DNA from: an uncultured Prevotella sp.
GTDB lineage: Bacteria > Bacteroidota > Bacteroidia > Bacteroidales > Bacteroidaceae
Reading direction: 5' to 3'
Assembly: GCA_902800365.1 (NCBI GenBank)
Contig: CADCEF010000021.1
Location: 62,001-126,000 of the forward strand
DNA length: 64,000 bases
The notes under the pieces are model-generated. The model was not told the DNA's origin, made no database searches, and saw nothing but the letters and a program-made list of their open reading frames with translations. The position numbers and the translations under genes were made by a program. Below, piece by piece: positions 16,699-23,872 of this stretch (positions within the stretch are counted from its first letter, which is position 1; each line of letters begins with the position of its first letter).

Positions 16699-17823
16699 AT
16701 GAACCAGGAAACATTCTATGCGATGGCGTTGACTCGCCTGACGAACTTTAACTTCCAGCAGGCTTTGGAGATATACAAGGCAGCAGGAAGTGCCCAGAAT
16801 CTGTATGAACACCGCAATGAGGTGGGGGATATGATTGAAGGATGCACACCACGACTGGTTGAGGCTCTTAAGGATTGGGGCGACGCGATGAAACGTGCCG
16901 AGGTAGAGGTGAAATATATGGAAGAGCATAAAATCAGGGCCTGTACGCTGTTAGACGATGACTATCCACAACGCCTGCTGGAGTGTGCCGATGCCCCTTT
17001 GGTGCTTTATTATATAGGTAATTCCGACCTGAATCAAGCCAGGATTATCAGCATGGTAGGTACCCGACAGATAACCAACTACGGGCGAGACTTGTGTCAT
17101 AAGTTCATCAGAGAACTGCACGAGCTGTGTCCGCAAGTGCTTATTGTGAGCGGCTTGGCCTATGGTGTAGACATATGTGCTCATCGCGAATCGTTGGCAA
17201 ATGGCAATGAAACAATAGGCGTGCTGGCACATGGGCTCGACCAGATTTATCCTTATCACCACCGTGATACCGCAGCCAAAATGGTGGAGCACGGCGGACT
17301 GCTAACTGAGTTTATGACGTTGACCAATGCCGACAAGCCTAACTTTGTGCGTCGTAATCGCATAGTGGCTGGTATGACGGATGCTACCATCGTAGTAGAA
17401 AGTGCAGCTAAAGGCGGCAGTTTGATTACCGCAGAGATAGCCCAGAGCTACGATAGAGCCGTGTTTGCATTCCCAGGAAACATCGGTCAGCCGTTCTCTG
17501 AGGGTTGCAACAATCTGATTCGCGACAATGGGGCAGGGCTGATTACTTGTGCCGAGGACTTTGTAAAGGCTATGGGATGGCAATATGATGCTGTGCGCAA
17601 TCAGGCTCTTGCCGATGGCATCGAGCGCCAGCTCTTCCCAGAACTCTCGCCCGAAGAACAGAAAATCGTTAGTCTGCTGCAACAAACCAACGATCTTCAG
17701 CTCAATATCATAAGTGTAAAAACTGGAATCGCCATCCATCAGATTACCGCCATGCTGTTCCAGTTAGAGATGAAAGGCGTTGTCAAGCCTTTGGCTGGTG
17801 GCATGTATCATCTGTTGATGTAG
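16699..17823 (+). CDS. dprA: DNA-processing protein DprA
   Basis: DprA loads RecA on incoming single-stranded DNA during transformation. Its Rossmann-like domain is plain: SMVGTRQITNYG, VSGLAYGVDICAHRESL, ETIGVLAHGLDQIYP, FVRRNRIVAGMTDATIVVES and AFPGNIGQPFSEGCNNLIRDNGAGLI. A short N-terminal SAM-like part and a C-terminal winged-helix segment complete the 374 residues. Together with comF and comM in this window, natural DNA uptake is plausible, though all three are widely conserved. The last 41 bases overlap the tail of the DUF2520 gene on the other strand. Confidence 0.95.
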   Translation: MNQETFYAMALTRLTNFNFQQALEIYKAAGSAQNLYEHRNEVGDMIEGCTPRLVEALKDWGDAMKRAEVEVKYMEEHKIRACTLLDDDYPQRLLECADAPLVLYYIGNSDLNQARIISMVGTRQITNYGRDLCHKFIRELHELCPQVLIVSGLAYGVDICAHRESLANGNETIGVLAHGLDQIYPYHHRDTAAKMVEHGGLLTEFMTLTNADKPNFVRRNRIVAGMTDATIVVESAAKGGSLITAEIAQSYDRAVFAFPGNIGQPFSEGCNNLIRDNGAGLITCAEDFVKAMGWQYDAVRNQALADGIERQLFPELSPEEQKIVSLLQQTNDLQLNIISVKTGIAIHQITAMLFQLEMKGVVKPLAGGMYHLLM

Positions 17824-18583
17824 CATCCTCGTGTATGCTTTCGGCCATCAATCGATAAATCTGCTTGGTGCGCTCGTCGCTAAGCAGGTCTATCTGCATG
17901 TTCATCACGCCAGTATCCCAGCGCATCATAGGTCCTGTCTGGGCTTGTTTTGGCGATAGAACCGATACTTTTTTGGCCGTTTCATCGATAAGCGGCAGGA
18001 ATAGCTTAAAATCAATCTTTTCTTCCTGCAGCACCTTTTCTGCCAGTCGGTAGCAGTGGTTTGTAAAGTTACAAGCCAGCACAGCCGCCAAGTGTATCTT
18101 TTTGCGTTGAGCCGAATCGGCTAATACCACATTTTCGCTGATTTCATCGGCAATCTTGCGGATGATGCTGAGTGTCTCCTCGTCAGAAGCCTCCAGGAAA
18201 CAGGGAATCTCGCGGAAGCTTACCCTGCGATTCTTCGAGAAAGTCTGCATGGGATAAAACACTCCATAGTGCTGCGCCTTACCCTTCAGCACATCCATAG
18301 CGATGCTGCCCGCCGTGTGGACAACCACCGCATTGCTCGCTTTCTCGCCTATCTTTGCTGCAATCCCGCTGATGGCATCATCCTTTATAGAGATGATATA
18401 CACATCGGCATTTCCGTCGATTTCATCGGCGTTTGCCGTATAAGCGCACCCCAGTTTACCAGCCAACTCCCGTGCATGCTCCTTCGTCTTACTAAACACC
18501 TGCACGATCTGCTGCCCAGCATCACTCAAAGCCAACGACAACTGCGTGGCCAGATTTCCCGAACCTATTATTACTATCTTCAT
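17783..18583 (-). CDS. Rossmann-fold NADP-binding protein with DUF2520 domain
   Basis: MKIVIIGSGNLATQLSLAL is the dinucleotide-binding start, like F420-dependent NADP reductases and ProC. The C-terminal half (HLAAVLACNFTNHCYRLAEKVL, LLPLIDETAKKV, QTGPMMRWD) is DUF2520, a 6-phosphogluconate-dehydrogenase-like helical domain. Substrate is unknown. I place the start at the ATG at 18583 (266 residues), because a TATCTTTG box lies at 18592-18599, downstream of the alternative starts. The tail runs 41 bases into dprA. Confidence 0.85.
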   Translation of the reverse strand: MKIVIIGSGNLATQLSLALSDAGQQIVQVFSKTKEHARELAGKLGCAYTANADEIDGNADVYIISIKDDAISGIAAKIGEKASNAVVVHTAGSIAMDVLKGKAQHYGVFYPMQTFSKNRRVSFREIPCFLEASDEETLSIIRKIADEISENVVLADSAQRKKIHLAAVLACNFTNHCYRLAEKVLQEEKIDFKLFLPLIDETAKKVSVLSPKQAQTGPMMRWDTGVMNMQIDLLSDERTKQIYRLMAESIHEDATSTDDTCHQPKA

Positions 18584-18591
18584 AACGGCTG

Positions 18592-18699
18592 CAAAGATAA
18601 TAAAAATCTCTGTCCCAATTGTCTCATTTGTCACAAATCTGCGCCTTTTGTCCCAATTATTTGGTGGTTTCATCAGCATTCACTATCTTTGCAGCGCAG
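18592..18699. promoter_or_regulatory. Duplicated iteron-promoter module, copy 1
   Basis: On the + strand, GTCCCAATT (18612), GTCTCATTT (18621) and GTCACAAAT (18630) run at a 9-bp pitch, a further GTCCCAATT sits at 18650, and TATCTTTG at 18684-18691 leads to the ATG at 18718. A second box, TATCTTTG on the - strand (18592-18599), serves the DUF2520 gene. The block from about 18611 to 18697 recurs, with few differences, in front of the gene starting at 28195. Confidence 0.8.
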
Positions 18700-18717
18700 A
18701 AAGTATAGATAGAAACG

Positions 18718-19338
18718 ATGAAACAAGAAGTAAACCCTAATGAAACCAGCCGTGCTTGGGCGTTCCAGATGTGGATGAAGTCGCCTGTGCCTATGGTCAC
18801 ACTCGTCAAGACGTTTGATGTTACCCAATTGTGCAAGGTGTGCAAGCGCAATGGCTTGAAGTTCAATAAGTTGCTGTGCTGGTGCTTGGGGCGGGCGGCT
18901 AGAGATATAGACGAGTTCTACCTGTTGCCAAAGGATGGCAAACTGTACAAGTTCGACCGTCTGGCCATCAACGTGATAGTAGACAATGCCAAAGGCGGCA
19001 TCAGCACTTGCGACATACCTTATAGCGATGATTTCCAGCAGTTTAGCCGCGACTACGATGCCATCACACAGAAGTGTAGCACCAACTGCGAGGAGATAGC
19101 TGACGAGGAGGCGATGATACTTGGCACATCGGCCGTTACAGGTACAGAGCTTGACTGCATCGTAAATCAATACAATGGTATCTATAATAATCCCTTCCTT
19201 GCTTGGGGCCGCTATCGCAAGAGTTGGTTCAAGGTAACTCTCCCCATCTCAATGCAGTTCCACCACGCCCAGATGGACGGAGGCCACGCCGCCCGATACT
19301 TAGAATCGCTGCAACAAGCAATCAATAGTTTGGAGTAA
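18718..19338 (+). CDS. Chloramphenicol-acetyltransferase-like protein
   Basis: The 206-residue protein has the CAT (PF00302) layout. An N-terminal region of the CAT fold (RAWAFQMWMKSPVPMVTLVKTFDV) leads to a C-terminal FHHAQMDGGHAARYLESLQ, the counterpart of HHAVCDGxH with catalytic His183 and structural Asp187. Family members acetylate chloramphenicol or other hydroxyl acceptors, usually as trimers. Sequence alone does not show resistance, and house-keeping CatA-like paralogs occur in Bacteroidota. It sits behind the duplicated promoter module. A broken reading frame starts directly at its stop codon. Confidence 0.85.
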   Translation: MKQEVNPNETSRAWAFQMWMKSPVPMVTLVKTFDVTQLCKVCKRNGLKFNKLLCWCLGRAARDIDEFYLLPKDGKLYKFDRLAINVIVDNAKGGISTCDIPYSDDFQQFSRDYDAITQKCSTNCEEIADEEAMILGTSAVTGTELDCIVNQYNGIYNNPFLAWGRYRKSWFKVTLPISMQFHHAQMDGGHAARYLESLQQAINSLE

Positions 19339-19668
19339 ATGGCGAAACCTGTATTTAGAATAATTAACGCCATCGATGCAAACAATCCTTCATATCGAGC
19401 GTATATGCTAGTAAACAAGGATTAAAAGAAAATGGAACCGTAAACATCCATGTCGACTTGAAGAAAAACTATCCGCAGCACATTGGCGGAACACCTATCA
19501 ATGACGAGATGAACGCTCTGATTACAGAAGAAAAGCAGAATACCAGCGATCAAACACTGTTTAACCAGAACATCTACAAGATTGTAAACGGCATCGTAGA
19601 AAAGCATCCTCGCCCGTAGATTGCATGGAGACGAAATAGAAAAGAAGCTCAACGAAATATTTCAGTAG
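19339..19668 (+). pseudogene. Decayed small gene, two frameshifts
   Basis: An ATG follows the acetyltransferase stop without a gap. Frame 1 reads MAKPVFRIINAIDANNPSYR and on to YMLV, then hits a stop. The sense resumes in another frame as KQGLKENGTVNIHVDLKKNY, continues through IGGTPINDEMNALITEEKQN to VNGIVEKHPR, then shifts again to LHGDEIEKKLNEIFQ before a final stop. The parts join into one protein-like sequence of about 109 residues. I do not recognise the family. Two shifts in so short a stretch suggest real decay or poor local sequence. Confidence 0.7.
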
Positions 19669-19680
19669 CTTTTAATTATA

Positions 19681-19739
19681 TTCCCAGTTAGGGAACGTTT
19701 TGTTCCCAAGCTGGGAACGTTTTATTCCCAACGTGGGAA
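19681..19739. repeat. Three TTCCC/GGGAA dyads at 22-bp pitch
   Basis: TTCCCAGTTAGGGAA (19681), TTCCCAAGCTGGGAA (19703) and TTCCCAACGTGGGAA (19725) are 15-bp dyads spaced exactly 22 bp, that is two helical turns. The 7-bp linkers are nearly identical (CGTTTTG, CGTTTTA). The pattern suits repeated binding of one dimeric protein on one face of the DNA. It begins 12 bases after the decayed gene and 62 bases before the next iteron array. Confidence 0.85.
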
Positions 19740-19800
19740 TATTTTCTGCTTGAATTATATGGTTTTTCACTATTTCAAAAATAAAAGAATAATTGAAAAA

Positions 19801-20059
19801 ATCTCTCATCCCTCACTTGAACCACTTGAAACCCGTATAAACAGGGGATTCTTGAAAAATCATCCCTCACTTAATCCCTCACCTAATCCCTCCCTAATCT
19901 CTCACTCAATCTCTCATGTTTCATTTTGTGACAGACTAAAAAAGTGGGGGTTGATGTGAGGGATATGTGAGAGATAAGTGAGGGATAAAAATAATCTCTC
20001 ACATCCCGAAACACCTGTATTTATGCTGGTTTCGAAAGATTATGTGAGAGATGAGGGAT
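19801..20059. repeat. Inverted arrays of ATC(C/T)CTCAC iterons
   Basis: About twelve copies of a 9-mer ATCYCTCAC or near variants occur here. On the + strand they start at 19801, 19808, 19862, 19874, 19886, 19897, 19909 and 19994. The inverted form GTGARRGAT starts at 19956, 19967, 19978 and 20044, with a short copy at 20053. Steps within the main runs are 11-12 bp. The outermost copies mirror each other, so the whole is a nested inverted repeat. No gene is seen anywhere in 19669-20091. Confidence 0.82.
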
Positions 20060-20091
20060 TTTTTTAGTGTGCCTCACTTCATCAGCGGCGT

Positions 20092-22230
20092 TTAGTTTGC
20101 ATTTGAGGCCTGAAGATAGATTTCGTCTGCTAACTTCTGTTTTTCCTCTTTTTTGAGCGTTACTATTCTCTGTTCAGGCTGATAGCCCTTCCTTGATACT
20201 TTAATAATGTATTGACTCGCACGAGGAACAGATGCTACATAACGATACATCTTTGAGTTTTTGGAAACCTCTTGAATAATTGGCTTACCCAACTTCATGC
20301 CATCGATATTGGTGATTGTTACATCAGCATCGTTAAGATACGTCTTTGATTTGGCGTCTCGAACATACGCGCCGATAAGCACTTTCTCTTCTTGTGAAGT
20401 ATATGTATTTTCAAGAGCTGACTCACCAACAATGGAATCGGTATAGAACTCAGAGATTTTATCGAAGTTTACTCTGATAAAGGTACAGCACTTAACGGCT
20501 TGACCTTTTTCTTTGGCAGGTTTCCATTTGGGCATAACACTTACAAGGCGGACGGCTTCGTCGTTAAGACTCTTACGGATTCCGTGTCGGATACGGGCAC
20601 CACTAACAGAGCCATCCTCGTTGATAACTGCACAAACGGTGACAGGATACAACTTCTCTTGTTTGTCGGCAGATGACAACTGAACGTGTTCGGCAAACCA
20701 TTTATCGGCATCGCCTTCGTATTTTGGTTGCTCCTTTACATCAATAGAGTTATAGATATGTACGCCTGGTTTGTTCATCCAGAATGTGTAACCTTGCAGA
20801 TCTTGACCAAATAATGCTTCTACTTTATATGCTTCACTCGAAAGACCAGGATAGGTTGCCTTAACGATGGTGCCAAGTGCAATCTTCATTTCGCACCAGC
20901 CCTCGCTATTGGTAAAGGCTTTGTGGCCTGTTTCTTCAACAGAAACCTCTGCGCCGCTAAGTGGTTGGCCTGTTGCGATATCCTCAACCTTGAAGAATAT
21001 CCAGCGCTTGCTGGCATTCTTATACTTCTCTGGCCATTCATACTTCTCTGTTCGATTGAAGCCAGAGACGTATGTGGTGTAGAGTTCGATAACTCTGGGC
21101 TTATCGCCTTGCAGAAACTTAATTTCTTTGATGCTTTCTACGGGCACGTAGGGGATGTTGTCCTTTGTAATCTCTTTGCCATCAAGTTTTACAACATGAT
21201 TTTCCAAATCGAAATAGCTTCTTGTATTCCAACCTCTTTCTTCCTTCACGTCGCCATGTTCGGCTAGATGACCACTTTCTAACCAAGTATAGAAGGCTCC
21301 AACAGGGGCTTTTACACCCAAGCATTCTCTGCCATCCTTCACTTCGAAGGTGATGGCATACTTATCGAGATTGCGATAATCAACCTTTGTTGCACACGAG
21401 GTATATAGAGATATAGCCACGATTGGCAGAATGTAGGCTAATCGCCACCATTGCAGGCGGTTTGATTTTGTTTTTGTTATCATTGTTATTCGCTTTTTAA
21501 GGGTACTCTTATTACTGATACCATTAACCAGAGAGTACCCACCCTGGCTGGCGGCCATACGGACTAACAAGTTTAGATACTGAATGTCGTTGAATCCGTG
21601 AGAGAGTACCTGCTGATCGGCCTCGTACTCATGAATGGTGCGCAAGTCGCGTCGCAACATCCACATGGCGGGGTTAAACCATTGCAGGGCAGTAAACAGT
21701 TCTATCAATACCACATCCATAGAGTGATGCAATCGGATGTGACCCAATTCGTGCGTGAGAAGGGCTGATGTGCCTTCCTCAAAATCCTTTCGATTAAGAA
21801 ATACCGTATTCCACCAGCTGAAAGGCTGACTGGCCGTCTCGCAAACAGCGAGTTCATGGCCTTCTGACATTGGATGAATCTCGCTAGGCTGTTTCAGTTT
21901 GTTAAGTTGGTGTAGTGATAACGACAATCTTGCTATCATTAATACCACACCTATTATAAAAATAGCAACCAGCACAAGCATCCAGGCGTGATAATCATTC
22001 CCCGTATTGTTTGATACAATCTGAGCAGCATCCATATCACCTGTAATGTCGACGGTTTTATGGATGGTTATCCTACAGAGTGGGAGTATAAACGAGGCTA
22101 TCACTGATAATATTAGTATCATGCGATTTTGTTTATGGCAAGTCTGGCTTGCCAAAAATAATCGCCAGCATGCATAAAATGCAGTTATCAGTAGGGCAAC
22201 TTTCAGCTCGTAAATCAGGAATGCGGTCAT
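20092..22230 (-). CDS. BlaR1-type M56 membrane peptidase with TonB-C and CarboxypepD-like regions
   Basis: The 712-residue protein has four N-terminal membrane helices and a zinc-protease motif LLTHELGHIRLHH (HELGH at 160-164) with a downstream HEYEADQQVL, the M56 pattern of BlaR1/MecR1. A helix near residue 275 leads to an extracytoplasmic half with two carboxypeptidase-like beta domains and a TonB-C-like segment (VTVCAVINEDGSVSGARIRHG, then VRLVSVMPKWKPAKEKGQ). It likely senses an envelope signal and cleaves or relieves the BlaI-type repressor whose gene overlaps it by four bases (ATGA). No beta-lactamase lies nearby. Confidence 0.9.
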   Translation of the reverse strand: MTAFLIYELKVALLITAFYACWRLFLASQTCHKQNRMILILSVIASFILPLCRITIHKTVDITGDMDAAQIVSNNTGNDYHAWMLVLVAIFIIGVVLMIARLSLSLHQLNKLKQPSEIHPMSEGHELAVCETASQPFSWWNTVFLNRKDFEEGTSALLTHELGHIRLHHSMDVVLIELFTALQWFNPAMWMLRRDLRTIHEYEADQQVLSHGFNDIQYLNLLVRMAASQGGYSLVNGISNKSTLKKRITMITKTKSNRLQWWRLAYILPIVAISLYTSCATKVDYRNLDKYAITFEVKDGRECLGVKAPVGAFYTWLESGHLAEHGDVKEERGWNTRSYFDLENHVVKLDGKEITKDNIPYVPVESIKEIKFLQGDKPRVIELYTTYVSGFNRTEKYEWPEKYKNASKRWIFFKVEDIATGQPLSGAEVSVEETGHKAFTNSEGWCEMKIALGTIVKATYPGLSSEAYKVEALFGQDLQGYTFWMNKPGVHIYNSIDVKEQPKYEGDADKWFAEHVQLSSADKQEKLYPVTVCAVINEDGSVSGARIRHGIRKSLNDEAVRLVSVMPKWKPAKEKGQAVKCCTFIRVNFDKISEFYTDSIVGESALENTYTSQEEKVLIGAYVRDAKSKTYLNDADVTITNIDGMKLGKPIIQEVSKNSKMYRYVASVPRASQYIIKVSRKGYQPEQRIVTLKKEEKQKLADEIYLQASNAN

Positions 22231-22598
22231 TTTTCTTGTGATTTTAGTTCTTCTACTTGGCTTAGGAGTTCGCGTAGATCATCGGTGGAAAGCTTTTCTT
22301 CTTTCAGAAAAGCAGAGACAAGTCCTTTGTACGAGTCTTTTACATAACTTTCTACCAGACGGAAGATGTTGCTTTGGGCATAATCTTGCTCAGTAATCAG
22401 TGCTTGATACTGATAAGTAGATCCATATTGCTTATGTCCCAAGAAACCTTGCAGTTCCAGTCGGCGCACGATGGTTGACAATGTATTGAAATGTGGACGT
22501 GGCTCTTCGTAGTACTCCAAGAGTTCGCGTACAAACAACGGGCCATGCTGCCAGAACAACTCCATTACTTCACGTTCCTTATTCGTAAGTTTCTTCAT
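22227..22598 (-). CDS. BlaI/MecI/CopY family repressor
   Basis: The 123-residue winged-helix protein begins MKKLTNKEREVMELFWQHGP and continues with HFNTLSTIVRRLELQGFLGHK, the DNA-recognition region of the BlaI family, followed by a dimerisation helix region rich in Leu and Glu. It is expected to repress its own operon with the M56 gene until cleaved. A dyad overlaps the predicted promoter upstream. Confidence 0.92.
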   Translation of the reverse strand: MKKLTNKEREVMELFWQHGPLFVRELLEYYEEPRPHFNTLSTIVRRLELQGFLGHKQYGSTYQYQALITEQDYAQSNIFRLVESYVKDSYKGLVSAFLKEEKLSTDDLRELLSQVEELKSQEK

Positions 22599-22650
22599 TT
22601 TAGGTTACCTTTTAATTGTTGAATTATTCACTACATTCAGTATCTGGCGG

Positions 22651-22696
22651 CAAAGGTAACTATTTGTTTGTAAAGATACAACTATTTTTTGTAGTT
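22651..22696 (-). promoter_or_regulatory. Promoter and candidate BlaI operator
   Basis: On the - strand TTG (22679-22681) and TACCTTTG (22651-22658) are 20 bases apart, a good Bacteroidota promoter. The dyad AACTA-n7-TAGTT (22680-22696) covers the upstream element and is the best candidate for an autoregulatory operator. Binding is inferred from position only. Confidence 0.55.
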
Positions 22697-22766
22697 AGTT
22701 ATTTCAGTTAACTTCATTAAATAGTTGTTTACACCGCTTAACTTTATGGTTTTTCACTAATAGAAG

Positions 22767-22798
22767 CAAGGGGGCTCGCTATTTGCGAGTCCCCCTTG
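22767..22798 (-). terminator. Strong hairpin ending the TlpA/TPR operon
   Basis: CAAGGGGGCTCGC and GCGAGTCCCCCTTG pair through 13 positions with one bulged base around a TATTT loop. It begins four bases after the stop of the 29-codon frame. The tail on the - strand is only moderately T-rich, so factor-independent termination is likely but not certain. Confidence 0.7.
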
Positions 22799-22802
22799 TG
22801 GT

Positions 22803-22892
22803 TTATTTCTTTGCTATTTTGAGATAGGACTTCAGGGCTTTGACGTAGGTCTCGAAGGCTTGGTGGACAACGATGGTGATATTAATTACCAC
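22803..22892 (-). CDS. Possible 29-residue protein coupled to the TPR gene
   Basis: A GTG at 22892 overlaps the end of the TPR gene, as GTGGTAA. Its frame encodes VINITIVVHQAFETYVKALK followed by SYLKIAKK, then stops just before the terminator hairpin. The composition is protein-like, with a hydrophobic strand then an amphipathic basic helix. It could be a real small protein, or the displaced C-terminus of a once longer TPR protein after a frameshift. No family is recognised. Confidence 0.35.
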   Translation of the reverse strand: MVINITIVVHQAFETYVKALKSYLKIAKK

Positions 22893-23872
22893 ATCATCAT
22901 GCGAATGGTGCGCTGGGCAGCGGAGCGCATATCCTTTATCTTATCGTTATACTCTTTGTTCTCGGTAGCTTCCAGGAATCGGTTGAAATAGTCTTTGGCC
23001 TTGTCGCGTTGCTTTAACTGAAAGTAACATTGTCCCATCAGGTAGGTGAGCTCGTTTACATCTTTCTCCTCGGCATAACGCATACACTCCTGCAACTCCT
23101 CCAAACGGAAATCGGGTTCTGACTTTAGTTTAAAAGCCTCGGCCAATTCCTTGTGCAAACGGAATAAGGTCTGACGATCGGGCATCAGAAGCTTTTTAGC
23201 CTCATCAAGGTACGACAAAGCCTCGGCTCCAAGGCCAACCCTGTTGCTGACAATACCCAACATAAACAGGCAATAGGGATGATGGTCGTTCTTATCGTAG
23301 GCACGATACAGATAATCATAGGCTGTAGAGTTATCGCCCATGCGCTGATAAGTTAAGCCTAAGGTATAGAGCGTACCAAAACAGGTATCGCCAACCGCCT
23401 CGAGCTTTTTCAGCTCCTGTAGGGCAAGGTCGTAATTACCTATGTTATAATAGGCCTCGGCCAGTTGACGGTTAATCAGAATATGAGTTGAATCGCGTTC
23501 AACGTACTTCTTGCAGATGTCGATAACCTTCTTAGGAAAACTCTTGCGCCCCATATCGCCCTGCCAACCGTTGTTTAGTCTTGGAGTATAATCTACAATC
23601 AACTGTGCATCGTAAGGATTGCTCTTCAGCATCTCATCAGCCCAATAGGCCAAGGAATCGTTCTGGCCAAGCTGAGCAAAATTGTTGTAGTAAAGGTGCA
23701 TATCCTCTGCGTTAAGACTATCAACTGCTATCTGTCGCAGACAATCCAGACTTTTGTTAAAGTACCCACGCGATGCCAAGCGTACGGCATCAGCACGAAG
23801 AGTTGTTGGCGTTTGTGCAAAGGCAGACAGGCCGATGAAGACGGCAAGAATGACTAGTGATATCTGTTTCAT
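22886..23872 (-). CDS. Exported TPR-repeat protein
   Basis: A signal peptide (MKQISLVILAVFIGLSAFAQ) precedes 308 residues of helical hairpins with TPR character, for example LAEAYYNIGNYDLALQELKK, TLGLTYQRMGDNSTAYDYLY, LGIVSNRVGLGAEALSYLDE and LMGQCYFQLKQRDKAKDYFN. It probably acts as a periplasmic protein-binding scaffold. Its ATG overlaps the stop of the frameshifted TlpA-like gene by four bases, so the two belong to one operon. Confidence 0.85.
   Translation of the reverse strand: MKQISLVILAVFIGLSAFAQTPTTLRADAVRLASRGYFNKSLDCLRQIAVDSLNAEDMHLYYNNFAQLGQNDSLAYWADEMLKSNPYDAQLIVDYTPRLNNGWQGDMGRKSFPKKVIDICKKYVERDSTHILINRQLAEAYYNIGNYDLALQELKKLEAVGDTCFGTLYTLGLTYQRMGDNSTAYDYLYRAYDKNDHHPYCLFMLGIVSNRVGLGAEALSYLDEAKKLLMPDRQTLFRLHKELAEAFKLKSEPDFRLEELQECMRYAEEKDVNELTYLMGQCYFQLKQRDKAKDYFNRFLEATENKEYNDKIKDMRSAAQRTIRMMMW

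Noticed and set aside
18718..19338. Calling the CAT-like gene a chloramphenicol resistance gene
   Set aside because: The fold and His motif are present, but similarity alone does not establish the substrate, and no mobile element flanks it.
19681..20059. CRISPR array
   Set aside because: Repeats are short dyads or 9-mers with 2-7 bp linkers or AT filler, no spacer-length unique segments of constant size, and no cas genes.
20092..22598. Beta-lactam resistance operon
   Set aside because: The BlaI/M56 pair is present, but no beta-lactamase or penicillin-binding protein gene is adjacent, and such pairs control other functions in Bacteroidota.
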